From: Punica granatum
Taxonomy: Eukaryota > Streptophyta > Magnoliopsida > Myrtales > Lythraceae
Direction of reading: 5' to 3'
Assembly: GCF_007655135.1 (NCBI RefSeq)
Contig: NC_045130.1
Location: 39,614,605 to 39,678,604, forward strand
Length of the DNA stretch: 64,000 nt
Shown: positions 50,701 through 61,976 of the stretch, in pieces
Layout of the letters: each line of letters opens with the position of its first letter
How positions within the stretch are numbered: the first letter of the stretch is position 1
Position numbers and translations under genes: made by a program
The notes under the pieces: model-generated
Databases searched by the model: none
Seen by the model: only the letters and a program-made list of their open reading frames with translations
What the model was told of the DNA's origin: nothing

Positions 50701-52903
50701 TGCACCAGGGGCCTAATTAGCATGTATTTTCGCTGTTGGAGGGGCAATATGGTCAATAGGACACGAATTATTTCAATCTTTTGGTCCTCAGGTCCATGGG
50801 GGCATTACGGTAATTATAGAAGCCGGCCTAGGGAATGATGGGAAGCCGTTCCCTCTGTCAGAGGAAGCATATTCGCATATCCAGAAGGGATTATTCCGAT
50901 CCAGAGGCTGCAGTTGCTATAAGTATAGGAGAGTGGGGCCCACATAGCCGACTTGGCGGACACAGATACGGCGACACTGGTCGGAGATACCATAGACGGA
51001 TTCCTTTAGGCATCCGGTATCTTTCTTACAACCCAAAAGAAGGGGAGGGAGGACGCACACTAGATTTCCCCGTTCAAAGTTTTATTCCCCTCGTTCCCCT
51101 TCACTTACAGTACCGGATTCGAGTTTTTTAAATGATAAAAAAAAATTTCACGTTCACTGCAATATAGATGTTTGAAAAAATCGATTCGTATGACAGGGGA
51201 AATTCTTTGTCGATAAACAAGCATATGTTGTGAAAACGCGTATTGTATAGGCCTTGTTTCTTTAGTTCATGCACTGGAATTACTGATGTTTGCACTGGTA
51301 TGTGATATCTCGATTACAAGGTTCGAAACAAATTTTAACTTTAGGAAATGAAAAATACTATATTTTGTCACGGCATTGTTAGCCCATCTAAAAGAGATCA
51401 TGAAGATAACAAAATAATATCCACCACATGCGCAAGCCAACTAATAACACGGGAGAGGACAGGACCGAAAGAAGGACAAAAGGCTGGGCTAAAATCAACT
51501 GAGATGGCTCAAATTATATGTACGTATCGCGATACTTCTCGTGCATCCATGGAGAGTCTCCTTCGAGAAACAAATCAATCGAGCCCGTATGGTATTATGT
51601 CATGGCATTATTAGCCTTAGCTCGCTTGAAAGTCCTAATTGCCGAAGTCTTTTGACAACAATGCCGAATAGATCAAATTAATCAGTACCTGCCGCATGCA
51701 TGGAGCCACCGGATAACACATGGAACGGTACTTGAAATCACGGATGAGTTAAGATCAAGGCAGATGGCTTGAATGTAGTCGATATTATCCAATGGGACTG
51801 GCAAGTAACGTACTTGTCATCATTCAGGAAACGTCCCGAGTCCATCTGGGGGACAAGCCGTCGAATGACGTAGTCTTTGGCTATATGCTGAATGCGGGTC
51901 CAAATCAGGAACATAAGGTGGTGGGTTACGAAAGCACCAAGAAATTTCCTCTCAGCCAGGCCTTTCTCGAGATGGATTGATGATGTATCGTGGCCGAATG
52001 GCCTCGTCCACATTATTTCTCTTGGACTCTTTCCATTCATTGCGATGGAAGCAGCAGTCATTGGCCCACCCCACAGCAGATGCTAGAGAGACACGTGTAA
52101 ATAATCAGTTGAATCCAGAGATTGTGGATACACTCTCGATTTTCGTCCGCCCGGAAATTTTTTTTTAAGGTGCATTTGATTTTTGAGTTTGATCACTTGA
52201 TTTCGTGTAATAATAATAAGAGTCGATAAATATATAAATATATAAATATATGATAATATATATATATATAATTATATATATATATATATATGAAAGTAAA
52301 TAAAAATTTTATTATTAATTATAAAAATGATTAGAAAAAAAATATAAGTAAAAATATTAATAATTAAAAAGATAAAATAATAATGATAATAGTATTAAAT
52401 TTGATGAAAAATAGTGCTGAATTAGATAAGAGAAAAATATTATTCAAAAATTAAACAAAACCTATTATTCTTTATTTTTTCTTTCTCTTTTGTTACGCTC
52501 GAGTTTGACACTTTCTTTATAATCGAAAAAACCGTCACAAAACTTTTAAGATGAACATAAGTCTATATTCTATGCAATTGGCCAGCGCATAGGTCTCGTA
52601 GCTAGAGAGTGATCCTGACTACGAGTGTTTGAGGATCTCTCACCCCACAATAATTATTTATCCAAACAAAAGAGAATCTGTCTTATGCAATTACTGGTAC
52701 AATCTAAAAATTATCAATTAACTTACTATTTCTATTCTTGTATTAAATCATAGACCAAACTTAAAATAAAATAAAAAAATTATCAATTAACAATAATGCT
52801 AAAAAACGGGGATCTCTATAAATATATATACTAAATCACCCGGACTTATCTTAGGCTTAATATAAGTTTGATACGATGGCTCCTACAATCATGGAAACTA
52901 AAG
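47754..52903. other. Large intergenic stretch
   Basis: About 5 kb with no supported gene. It contains an AT-rich dispersed element (about 48838-49150), a G-rich run (50638-50658), a moderately GC-rich island at 50760-51130 with a 98-codon frame (50835-51131, not recognised), and frames on both strands at 51348-52168 that match no family I know. The (AT)n tracts around 52250-52292 are long and imperfect. The 50.7-52.2 kb part is less AT-rich than its surroundings and may be a decayed element. Confidence 0.5.
48838..49150. repeat. AT-rich dispersed element
   Basis: Starts TTGCGTTTGGAATGAAATTAAG and repeats AATAATGATTGTGTTATTAAATTGAG and AGTAATGATTGTGTTATTGAATTAAG within about 130 bp. The same words occur in the elements at 25.1 and 38.9 kb. 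Confidence 0.5.
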
Positions 52904-53131
52904 GCTTGTTTGGTTTCAAAGTAGGATTTTAAAATCTTACTTTAATTTAATTCTATCAACAACAAAACAAAATAACTTATGCAAATCAAAGAGTGAATCC
53001 CATTTATACCACTATTTTTCTACAACAAAACAAAATAACTCATATAAAATCAAATGATGGACCTCATTTACACCACTCCTTTTCAAAATCAAAATCTGAT
53101 TTTAAAATAGTATTTTGAAACCAAACGCAGC
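52904..53131. mobile_element. MITE-like element with TTTGGTTTCAAA terminal inverted repeats
   Basis: The left end GTTTGGTTTCAAAGTAGG, followed by ATTTTAAAAT, is the inverse of the right end ATTTTAAAATAGTATTTTG followed by AAACCAAACG, about 28 bp with few mismatches. The inside is a direct duplication: two copies of a unit with ACAAAACAAAATAACT, TCAAA.GA and CATTTA.ACCACT. It is 228 bp long and has no coding capacity. Confidence 0.75.
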
Positions 53132-53888
53132 ATAAAACTTGTGGCAAAAAAGATTACGAATTTGACCCAAAAAAAGAAGAAGTTAAACCGGACAAACAAA
53201 TATACACACACAGATATATATATATATATATATATATATGCAAACCAACCTGGATTAATCCAGCTTAAGGTGAAGAGATCTCCTATCGTTTAGCATGAAC
53301 AACAGCGATGCAAATATTACGAGGAAAGCAAACAAATCCTTCTTTATTCGACTGTACTTTGTGTCCCACTTCTTGATTTTGCTGCCCCAGAAAAAACACA
53401 CACTTATTTAGGCCAGACCCTCCGCTCCAGTCCACTCCAGACAGTTTCTGCTGGGATTGACGGAAGAGTTTATTGGGCCTCAATGAGATTTACGGGCCTC
53501 CAAGTATTTTCAGCCCAGTAAGTACTCGAGTATCGTTCAATTGCACTCGAGCAAATTGCATCGTAATACATGCAAAAACTATAATCCATCGATCATATCA
53601 AGATCAAGATCAAACCACCAGCCCAACAGGATTAAGGTCCGACCAATAAAATGTGGGAACGTACCATAGTCTCTATCGAGAGAAAAAGAAAATTCATAAC
53701 TACGGGAGGTTCATTCATATATCGAAGGCATGGTTAGCCATCAAAAGCTCAGATGTCCATCGACTACTTTCTATATGCAGCGTAATCTCTAATCTCTATT
53801 GCATTGCAAACATCCTCTAGTTCACTATTTCTTGCAGGAACAAACATTTCAGTAACTAACTACCAGAAATCAGCCGTGTCCTCTTCCT
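53132..53888. other. Spacer and 3' flank of the small HSP gene
   Basis: No gene is supported. It holds an (AT)n tract (about 53214-53239). The part next to 53889 should be the 3' UTR of the small heat-shock protein gene, which is on the minus strand. Confidence 0.5.
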
Positions 53889-54861
53889 CTAATCGATCTT
53901 CACGTGAAACGCGTCAGCTCTCTCATCCTCCTTCACCTTGGGCACCGTGATCTTGAGCACCCCGTTCTTCATCTCCGCCTTGGTCTCCTCCATCTTGTAC
54001 ATCTTCTCCGACAGCTCTATCCTGCTGCTGTACCGCCGGCCGCTCTCCTCCTCGCTGCCCCCGGCCTCTTCCCCTGCCGCCTCGCCTTTGATCACCAGAG
54101 TGCTCTCCTCGACTGAGACCTTCACGTCCTCCTTGCCCAGCCCTGGCATGTCGAAACGGAGGCGCAGGCCTTCCTCCGTCTCTCTAGCGTCCCATCCCCT
54201 ACGGAAACCACCCGATCCGAGGCCGCGATATGCGGAGGCAAACGGATCCAACCAGCTCAGGAGCTGGCTATCGAACGCATCTGAACCGGCCAGAGCGCAT
54301 AGCAAACAAGAGTCATGAGCCTCGTGATTCGACAATAAGTAGATACAAACTCAGATGCCAAACCAAACGAGATTTCCTTGACGAGTTTCGAGCTTCACTT
54401 TTGCTCTCTTCGAAGAGAGGAAAAGGAAGAGCTAAATCGATTCATTTAACCACTAATGCAGACCTCTATATAAAGAAACGTCCGATGAAGAAATCCGAGA
54501 ACACACAGCGTACTTCTGGAGGGAATTTTTTATGATTTCTTCTTCCGATTGGACTCAGAAACACGCATTTTACGGAAGAAGTGAAAACCGCTGCTTATGA
54601 TGGAGAGGAATCGGAACAGACGATCGGAGAAGAGAAGAGAAAACCTGTGGAAACCGGGAGGCGAGTGAAGTGGCGATTGACGTCCAGACCACCTTCGTCG
54701 TAGTCATTCTCATCCTCGTAGTCACTCTCACGCACAGCTCCGGTGCTGAGAAGCCGGGACGTTGCAGGAGCTACAGCCACCGGACGAACAGAGCGGAGGA
54801 GAAGAGACTTCGGCAGGACGTTCATGGAGACGAGCCTCTTCAGAGCAAGCGCGGACGCCAT
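53889..54861 (-). CDS. Mitochondrial small heat-shock protein (HSP20 family, HSP23.6-like)
   Basis: Two exons (54645-54861 and 53889-54280) join in frame to 202 residues. The N-terminus MASALALKRLV...RSVRPVAVAP..SRLLSTGAVR is basic, rich in S, A and L and lacks acids: a mitochondrial targeting sequence of the HSP23.5/23.6 type. An acidic linker follows (DYEDENDYDEGG). The alpha-crystallin domain covers about residues 98-195: RRGWDARE, DMPGLGKEDVKV, TLVIKGE, RRYSSRIELSEKMYK, KAEMKNGVLKITVPK. The GVLKITVP motif (179-186) is the conserved end of the domain. Small HSPs hold unfolding proteins without ATP. The GC-rich coding sequence contrasts with its surround. The promoter has a heat-shock element (54997-55011), which agrees with the call. 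Confidence 0.95.
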
Positions 54862-54973
54862 CGATGAGGAAAAGTAGAGAGGTTCTTCGTGGACTGGAGA
54901 AGAAATTTCGTCCGTACAGTACACCGCAGGAGAGTGATCGTCAAATGGAATGCATGCCTCTGCCAGTGGTGGG

Positions 54974-54983
54974 ATTATATTAT
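54974..54983 (-). promoter_or_regulatory. Possible TATA box of the small HSP gene
   Basis: The minus strand reads AATATAATCCC, between the heat-shock element and the likely leader. It would place the start near 54945. The match to TATAWA is weak. Confidence 0.35.
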
Positions 54984-54996
54984 GAAAGAAAAGGCT

Positions 54997-55011
54997 AGAA
55001 GCTTCTAGAAG
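54997..55011 (-). promoter_or_regulatory. Heat-shock element of the small HSP gene
   Basis: The bases AGAAGCTTCTAGAAG contain three alternating 5-bp units (nGAAn nTTCn nGAAn) without mismatch. This is the binding site of heat-shock factor trimers. It lies about 140 bp before the start codon of the small HSP gene and about 20 bp beyond the putative TATA box, the usual place. Confidence 0.85.
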
Positions 55012-55029
55012 AAACCGGGGTTCGGGGGG

Positions 55030-55790
55030 AACGTGCTATGGTGGACCTGGGCTTACCAGATTTTCCTTGAGGTCCAACTTTGACGTGCTAGCCCAAATCA
55101 TTGACTTGGGCCCAGACATCACATTAACGATACATATTGGTTCTTCGGCCCACAATGATGCATCAGATTGTATTGTCATCAATATGTTTCTTTTTCGCCA
55201 AAAAAATTATATGCATATACACGTTTATATTTATTTATCAATTTTTTACATTTCCGCCAAAAGAATATTTCTTGGTCATGAGTACATCAATATCAATATT
55301 ATTAGCGCATAAAACTACTGCCTTGTTCCTCCTCCGTTCCTATTTTCAGCATCAAAATTTTTTTAGAAAAAATTCGCTTATGAAACTTATGGGTGATAAT
55401 TCTTTCAAATTAGAATTCCGTAATATCAAAATATTATTTTTCCTCCTCCATTCCTATTGATATCAATATTAATTTTTTTGCAAAGAATAAATTTATTACA
55501 GTTTCATATATAAATAATTAGAAAGTTAATTTTTATTTATGCTCACCATTAAATGTCCTAATAAGTTATATTGGATTAAGTTGGATGAGATATATTTGTA
55601 CTTTCTTCGTCGTCCAAATTAATTTTCTTCCCATGAAACAATTGCTACCTTAACTTAATCACCCCAATTGCATTCATATCTTATACTTATACATCTCTAA
55701 AATTCATTTTTTTTTATGTAAAATACATTTTTCAGTTATGTAATTTAATGAATTTATTTTATGGGAACGGGAATTCACCCCTTTGATCTC
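55030..55790. other. Spacer between the divergent small HSP and COG7 genes
   Basis: No gene is supported. It is AT-rich. A phrase CCTCCTCCGTTCCTATT recurs at about 55327 and 55441 (TTCCTCCTCC.TTCCTATT), with ATCAAAATT- or ATCAATATT-like words after it: a short diverged direct repeat of about 114 bp. The COG7 promoter must lie near 55800 and shows no clear TATA box. Confidence 0.5.
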
Positions 55791-55954
55791 CGTTCTCCTC
55801 CCCGGTCGGAGTCTCCGTCTTGTTCCCGCGAGTTCATTTTCACTCCTTTTGTTCTTCGGCAGAGCACCGCATTGCTCTTCATGCCGTGAGCTCACGAATC
55901 GAGCAAGCCCAGGAGTCGAAGCAGGAGCGAGCAGGTGGAGCTGATCCGCCGACA

Positions 55955-58900
55955 ATGATGCTGGATCTGGGGCCGTTCTCGGAGGAGAAGTTTGACCCTA
56001 AGAAATGGATAAACTCGGCGTGCCACGCTCGGCACCCGGAGGACTCGCTCGACAAGCACCTGGTGGACATGGAGATGAAGCTCCAGATGGTGTCCGAGGA
56101 GATCGCCGCCTCCCTCGAGGAGCAGAGCTCCGCCGCCCTTCTGCGCGTCCCTCGCGCCACCCGCGACGTCATCCGCCTGCGCGACGACGCCTCCTCCCTC
56201 CGCGGTTCCATCTCCGGCATCCTTCAGAAGCTCAAGAAGGTACCTATCCAACTGGCATCTCTGAATTGTCTTTCATCCCCGTTACTCGATCCTGCCAGAG
56301 TTACGGTAATGTGCTCTGGCGATCTGCTGATGGTAATGCGTTTGGAGAAATTGAATTTCACGGATCAGTTGTATTAGTCCTGCGGAAGGTGATCAGTTGG
56401 AGCAGCTTCATTTCACGGATCTTAGCTGGGATGAAGGCGTTTGGTCTTCGTTTTTGCTTGAGCTTCCTCTATTCGTCGTTACTAAACTAATGATCTGTAG
56501 CATAGACTGATGCAATTTGTCCGTCCTGTTACTCAGGCAGAAGGGTCCTCAGCTGAATCTATAGCTGCTCTTGCTAAAGTTGATACCGTCAAGCAGAGAA
56601 TGGAGGCTGCATATGAGACATTGCAGGTGAAAACTTTGTACGATTTTGACCTGAATACATTACCTGAAAGTTTTGGATGAAAGATCAGTTCTTGACTTTG
56701 TTTCCTGCCTCTGTTTCTAGTACAGGATGCTGCTGGGTTAACTCAGTTAAGTTCCACGGTTGAGGATGTTTTTGCCAGTGGTGATCTTCCTCGAGCTGCT
56801 GAGACCTTGGCTAACATGAGACATTGCTTGTCTGCTGTTGGGGAGGTAATGTTGCTCCTTGAAAACGCTGGGAATCCTCATCTTTCCGAATGGGGGTTAG
56901 CCGTCATCCATGGAGTTCTCATACTTGTGAATATTGAATTTTCAGGTGGCAGAGTTTGCAAATGTCAGGAAACAACTTGAGGTCCTAGAGGATAGGCTTG
57001 ATTCAATGGTGCAGCCTCGTTTAACAGATGCATTGTCTAATCGCAGGGTAACATATATTATTCCTGAAAATTTCATTTGCTGTTTGCTGCTTATTCCTAC
57101 TTCCAATGTACTCAACTTCTTATTTGGCTTAGATGTATAAGGCCTGCATTTTTGTTTATCTGTATGCTTGAATTCATTTAGGTCGATGTTGCTCAAGACT
57201 TGCGAGGTATTCTTATTCGAATTGGAAGATTCAAGTCTTTGGAGCATCATTACACTAAAGTTCACTTAAAGCCCATTAAAAAGCTATGGGAAGAGTTTGA
57301 AACCAGGCAAAAGGCCAATAAGCTTGCAAGTGATAAAAGTGAAATGGAGAGGCCATCAAGTAATCCTGAATTTCAGTCAAGCTTGCGTGCAGCATCATTC
57401 TCTACCTGGTTGCCAGCCTTCTATGATGAATTGCTCCTCTATCTTGAGCAAGAATGGAAGTGGTAATATTTATATAACTTTCCTCTTTTGCCTGTAGCTC
57501 TCTTTTCATAGCTCTGCGATTTGATGGATTTGTTCTATACTATGTGTTCTGTGGGTTCGATTATGAGAAAGTACCTGTGGGTCCATCTTGTCTTCACTGA
57601 ATTCATTCTTTAACAATTGCTATTCGAGCCCGATTTTCTTACCTCTATAACTGAATCATTTTGTCTATAATAAATCTGTAGGTGCACTGTTGCTTTCCCT
57701 GATGATTATAAAAGCCTCGTCCCAAAGTTGCTGATAGAGACAATGGCAGCCATTGGAGGAAGTTTTGTTTCTCGCATCAACCTAGTGACTGCAGATGTCG
57801 TCCCTGAAACAAAAGCTTTAGCCAAAGGTTGCATCCTCAATTGAATCTTGTAGTGTTTGCCCTTCTTTACTTGCTCCCTCTGTAAATGCATGTGGATTAT
57901 TGCCTTTGGTGAGTGGAATCATAGTCATTGAACATGTAATTGGTCAGCGAGCAAGATATAATCTTCATGAAGTCTTCTTAGTTAATGAAATGGTTCAGTT
58001 ACCAAAAAAGGAGAAGCCTAGTTAGCACCGCAAACAGTTGCTGTTCTCGAATGTTAAATTCATGCAATAGGTCGTAATCGCTGATATTCGTTGTTTCGGT
58101 TGACGAAAAGATGTGTATCAAACTGTCAATCTCTTATCCTTTCTGATCCTGATTCCAGGAATACTAGATATTTTATCCGGAGACATGCCAAAGAATATTG
58201 AGATTCAGACAAAGCACCTTGACGCCTTGATAGAATTGCATAATATGACGGGGACCTTTGCGAGGAATATTCAGCATCTCTTTTCAGAGTCTGATCTTCG
58301 TTCCTTGATGGATACACTTAAGGCCGTATATCTTCCTTATGAATCATTCAAGCAGAAGTAAGTTGTTGAACTTGAAGTACTTTTCTTTCGTCATTTGTTC
58401 TGATTAATGGTAAAAGAAAAGTTTCTCTTGTTCTCAGAATTTTGATTGGGTGCGCCACAATTGAAGTATGCCATGGTAGTTGCAATCAGCCAGTCTTCTG
58501 CTGATATTTTGTGGAGAATCTACGAAGACTCGATGTCAAAATATTTTGAAATTGTCATTTATCTGCCAACTCGAGTGTTCTTTCTTTCCTTTTTGAAATG
58601 GAAAAGATGAAAGCCTTTCTATTTCTTTCACTCTTGATAATGATACAAAAAGATTCTGTAAGATGTATCTATTTCCTTTACCAAGTGAACCTGGATTGCT
58701 ATTTTTGAGTCTCATAATTCTGGCTAGTAGACTGGATGCCTGATAATTAAGCTTATGATTCCAGGTATGGACAGATAGAGCGTGCTATCCTTTCCAGTGA
58801 GATATCTGGGGTGGATCTGAGAGGAGCTGTTGCTCGTGGTGTGGGGGCCCAGGGAATTGAACTCAGCGAAACAGTTAGGAGGATGGAGGAGTCAATTCCC

Positions 58901-60254
58901 CAAATCATTTTGCTTCTTGAAGCAGCTGTTGAGAGGTGCATCAGCTTCACTGGTGGTTCGGAGGCCGATGAATTAATCCTTGCACTTGATGACATAATGT
59001 TGCAATATATTGCTGCTCTACAAGAGACACTGAAATCATTAAGAGCCGTATGTGGTGTGAATTTTGCGGATGCTGGTTCAAAGAAGGAAATGGGTTTGGA
59101 CAAAAGAGAAGGAACTCAGAGCGCAAGGAGAGCTGACTTGATTTCTAATGAGGAGGAATGGTCCATCATCCAAGGAGCTCTGCAGATCCTCACAGTAGCT
59201 GATTGCTTAACTAGCAGATCTTCAGTGTTTGAAGCTTCTTTGAGAGCTACTCTTGCTAGACTGAGCACAAGCTTGTCTCTTTCAGTATTTGGTTCGAGTC
59301 TCGATCCTAACCAGTCACACGTGGTTTGCAATGATGGGAATGAGGAACTGTCCTCTGCTGGGAGGGCTGCCTTGGATGTAGCAGCTGTACGACTCATTGA
59401 TGTTCCAGAGAAAGCTAGGAAGCTTTTCAACCTTTTGGAACAAGTAAATAGCTTAATACCTGTCGACCTTGAAAGTTTGTCTCTTTATTCATCATTAAGT
59501 AACTTTTGCTCATATCTCTGTTATGTGAATGCAGTCGAAAGATCCCAGGTTTCATGCACTTCCTCATGCATCTCAGAGAGTGGCAGCTTTTGCCGATACA
59601 GTGAATGAACTTGTATATGATGTCCTTATATCTAAAGTGAGACAGAGGCTCAGTGATGTGTCTCGGTTCCCTGTATGGTCCTCGGTTGAGCAGCAAAGTG
59701 CTTTCCCTCTCCCAACCTTCAGTACATATCCTCAGGCCTATGTGACAAGTGTGGGTGAATATCTTCTCACTTTACCCCAACAACTGGAACCACTTGCCGA
59801 GGGCATTGCCGGCAATGATGGAAGCAATGACGAAGCTCAATTCTTTGCCACTGAATGGATGTTCAAGGTAACTCCCGTATTCTTCTGATTCTTGCCTCTC
59901 TGTCTATTAAGACACCTCAATTCCATGACAATGTTTATTTAGTCCAATGTCGCTGTTTCTGTATATGATGCACAGGTTGCTGAGGGAGCCACTGCCCTTT
60001 TCATGGAGCAGCTTCGGGGAATCCAATACCTGACAGATCGTGGGGCTCAACAGCTCTCAGTCGATATTGATTACTTGAGCAACGTCCTTTCTGCCCTTTC
60101 GATGCCAATACCCCCTGTGCTCTCCACATTCCAGACGTGTTTCTCCACACCTAGAGATCAACTGAGGGACCTCGTGAAATCTGACTCGGGAGACCAGCTA
60201 GATGCCTTGACTGCGAATCTTGTATGTAAAATGCGGCGTGTGAGCTTGGATTAG
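55955..60254 (+). CDS. COG7: Conserved oligomeric Golgi complex subunit 7
   Basis: Ten exons (55955-56239, 56537-56626, 56726-56845, 56946-57047, 57182-57462, 57682-57827, 58159-58357, 58765-59443, 59535-59867, 59976-60254) join in frame to 837 residues; the Arabidopsis protein (EMBRYO YELLOW) is about 836. COG7 belongs to lobe B of the eight-subunit COG complex, which tethers vesicles moving back within the Golgi and so keeps glycosylation enzymes in place; loss in Arabidopsis disturbs embryo and meristem growth. Recognised words are MMLDLGPFSEEKFDPKKW at the start, LRVPRATRDVIRLRDDA, DAAGLTQLSSTVEDVFASGD, VRKQLEVLEDRLDSMVQPRL, RIGRFKSLE, and DALTANLVCKMRRV at the end. The N-terminal third is predicted coiled coil, as in all COG subunits. 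There is no membrane segment or signal peptide. All joins use GT-AG. Confidence 0.97.
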
Positions 60255-60856
60255 TGGCATTTTGTCGTCTTTATTGGTTTCTTTTTCTGCATCCTAGAGG
60301 TACTTTACCAAATTCATACAAATGTTTTAGGCTGAGTAATTTGACTCGACCACACATTTATACAAATGAGTCACTGTTAGAACATATAGGTGGTTCGGCC
60401 CCGAATTGAACAAAGACTTTTTTTTTCCCTTTTTAATTAATGGGTGGATTGAGCAGAGACTTATTTTGCTGTTATTTCAGAACAATCTTTCAATAGCAGA
60501 GGTTCTATAGGAACTTCTAGCATTTATGTACAATTATAAAAATAGAAGCAACTTCTTGTATGATGCCAGGTGGACAAAGGTAGCCTGTGGAGGAATGGTT
60601 TTTGGAGTACTCATCAATCTTATCTTATGATCTAATCTAATCTATGTAAAGAAACTAATCTGTTGTTTGGAGTTGCTTTAACCATAGTAGGACACCTTTC
60701 CTCTTCTTTTTTTTCCTTTCTAAACTTTTTTTCCTACTTTTTCAATTCTACCAATAAGTTTTAATTGTTTTCCGTATTTATCCTTTCTTTCTCATGATTT
60801 TTTTCTTACATCCTAAAAATAATTTCAAAACTAAGATACTTAAACTATCTATATAT
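60255..60856. other. 3' flank of COG7
   Basis: Presumably COG7 3' UTR followed by AT-rich spacer. The first 400 bases are T-rich with several AATAAA-like words. No gene is visible. Confidence 0.5.
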
Positions 60857-60868
60857 TAATTAATTAAG

Positions 60869-61964
60869 GTAAATTGCACTGATGGTCCAAAAGGTTTCAT
60901 AAATGTTTCAAGTTGGCCCAAAATTTTTTTTTTGCTATTTGACGATACAAAATGTTTCAAACTCATTTCTTTATAGTACATTCTATCAATTCATAATTGA
61001 TGTCGTTAGAAAATGTTGACTTGGCAATAAACTTTTTAATAAAAAATCTTTTTAATTTTATTTAAAATTCCAAATTTTTTAAAATTTCAAAACGACATAA
61101 ATATTTTGAACTTTTTCAATTTTGCCCAAACATTCTCTCTCCCTCTACTGTTCATCGTCTTCCTCCTCCCCCCTCACTGTTTAGATCGACAGTTGATTGA
61201 AGTGAACTTGTCGAAGAACACATTAAGCGACTCGGGGTTGTAGTAGTCTTCATGGCCGTAGTTGTTGGTTTGCTGTTGGAATTACACTGGCCTTTGGCCA
61301 GGATTCTCGTCGGTATCGGAGTCGGAGTCGAATTTGATGTGGGAATTGGGCGAGCGCGAGGATGGGAACGAGGGCGGCGAGCCATTAGCAACGACAACAG
61401 CCGTCCGGACAGGAGATTTATTATACTCGAGGTTGTTGGTTAACGGACGGCCGGAGCTAGAGGAGTCGAGGTGCCGGTCGAAGAAGAGGCGAAGGGCAGT
61501 ACGGCAGTACCTGAAGAGTGGAGGGAGCGCGTGTAAAGCCACGTGGGCCTTGGTGAGCGCATGGAGGTGGCGGAGTGCAAGGTCGAGGAACTTGCACCGA
61601 TCGCAGTACAAGGAAATTGCTGGGAGGTTATTGAGTTTCGACTCCGGCTTGAACAGTGGAGGGGGAGGAGGAAGACGATGAATAGTGAAGGAGAGAGAAG
61701 GTTGGGGCAAAATTGAAAAAGTTCAAAATATTTAGGTCGTTTTGAAATTTTAAAAAATTTGGAGTTTTAATTAAAATTAAAAATATTTTTTATTAAAAAG
61801 TTTCTTGCCACGTCAGCATTTTCTAACGGCGTCAATTATGAATTGACGGAATGTACTATAAAGAAACGGTTTTGAAACATTTTGTACCTTCAAGTGGTAA
61901 AAAAACTTTTTAGACCAATTTGAAATATTTATGAAACTTTTTGGACCACCAGTGCAATTTATCC
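60869..61964. mobile_element. Pack-MULE-like long-TIR element, copy 3, with target duplication
   Basis: Inverted arms of about 305-318 bp (60869 to about 61180, and about 61651 to 61964) match over their whole length, from GTAAATTGCACTGATGGTCC at one end to the GAGGAGGAAGACGATGAA-like stretch inside. The 12 bp TAATTAATTAAG stand directly before (60857-60868) and directly after (61965-61976). The ends share CACT.ATGGTCC with copy 2, so both may use the same transposase family. The 0.47-kb middle is GC-rich and carries a broken fragment of a host DUF630-type gene on the minus strand. No transposase is present. Confidence 0.88.
61190..61660 (-). pseudogene. Captured, broken fragment of a DUF630/DUF632 (NRG2-like) gene
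   Basis: A minus-strand frame reads SKLNNLPAISLYCDRCKFLD, then ALTKAHVAL, ALRLFFDRHLDSSSSG and SHIKFDSDSDTDE. This is the order expected for the start of plant DUF630 proteins: a SKL-DLP-A-LC-DRC-FL start, an ALA-AHVAY helix, an LRRF helix, then a S/D-rich HI.F.SDSD segment. It then meets a stop after GQRP; the next frame resumes with NYGHEDYYNPESLNVFFDKF-like coding. The N-terminal MGC is replaced by element sequence. Match is by memory of the family pattern; decay and stop show that it is not a working gene. Confidence 0.6.
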
Positions 61965-61976
61965 TAATTAATTAAG

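Noticed and set aside
51738..52061. Minus-strand 107-codon frame
   Set aside because: Read for retrotransposon gag, protease or RT motifs and for a CCHC knuckle; none found. Kept only as part of an unexplained island.
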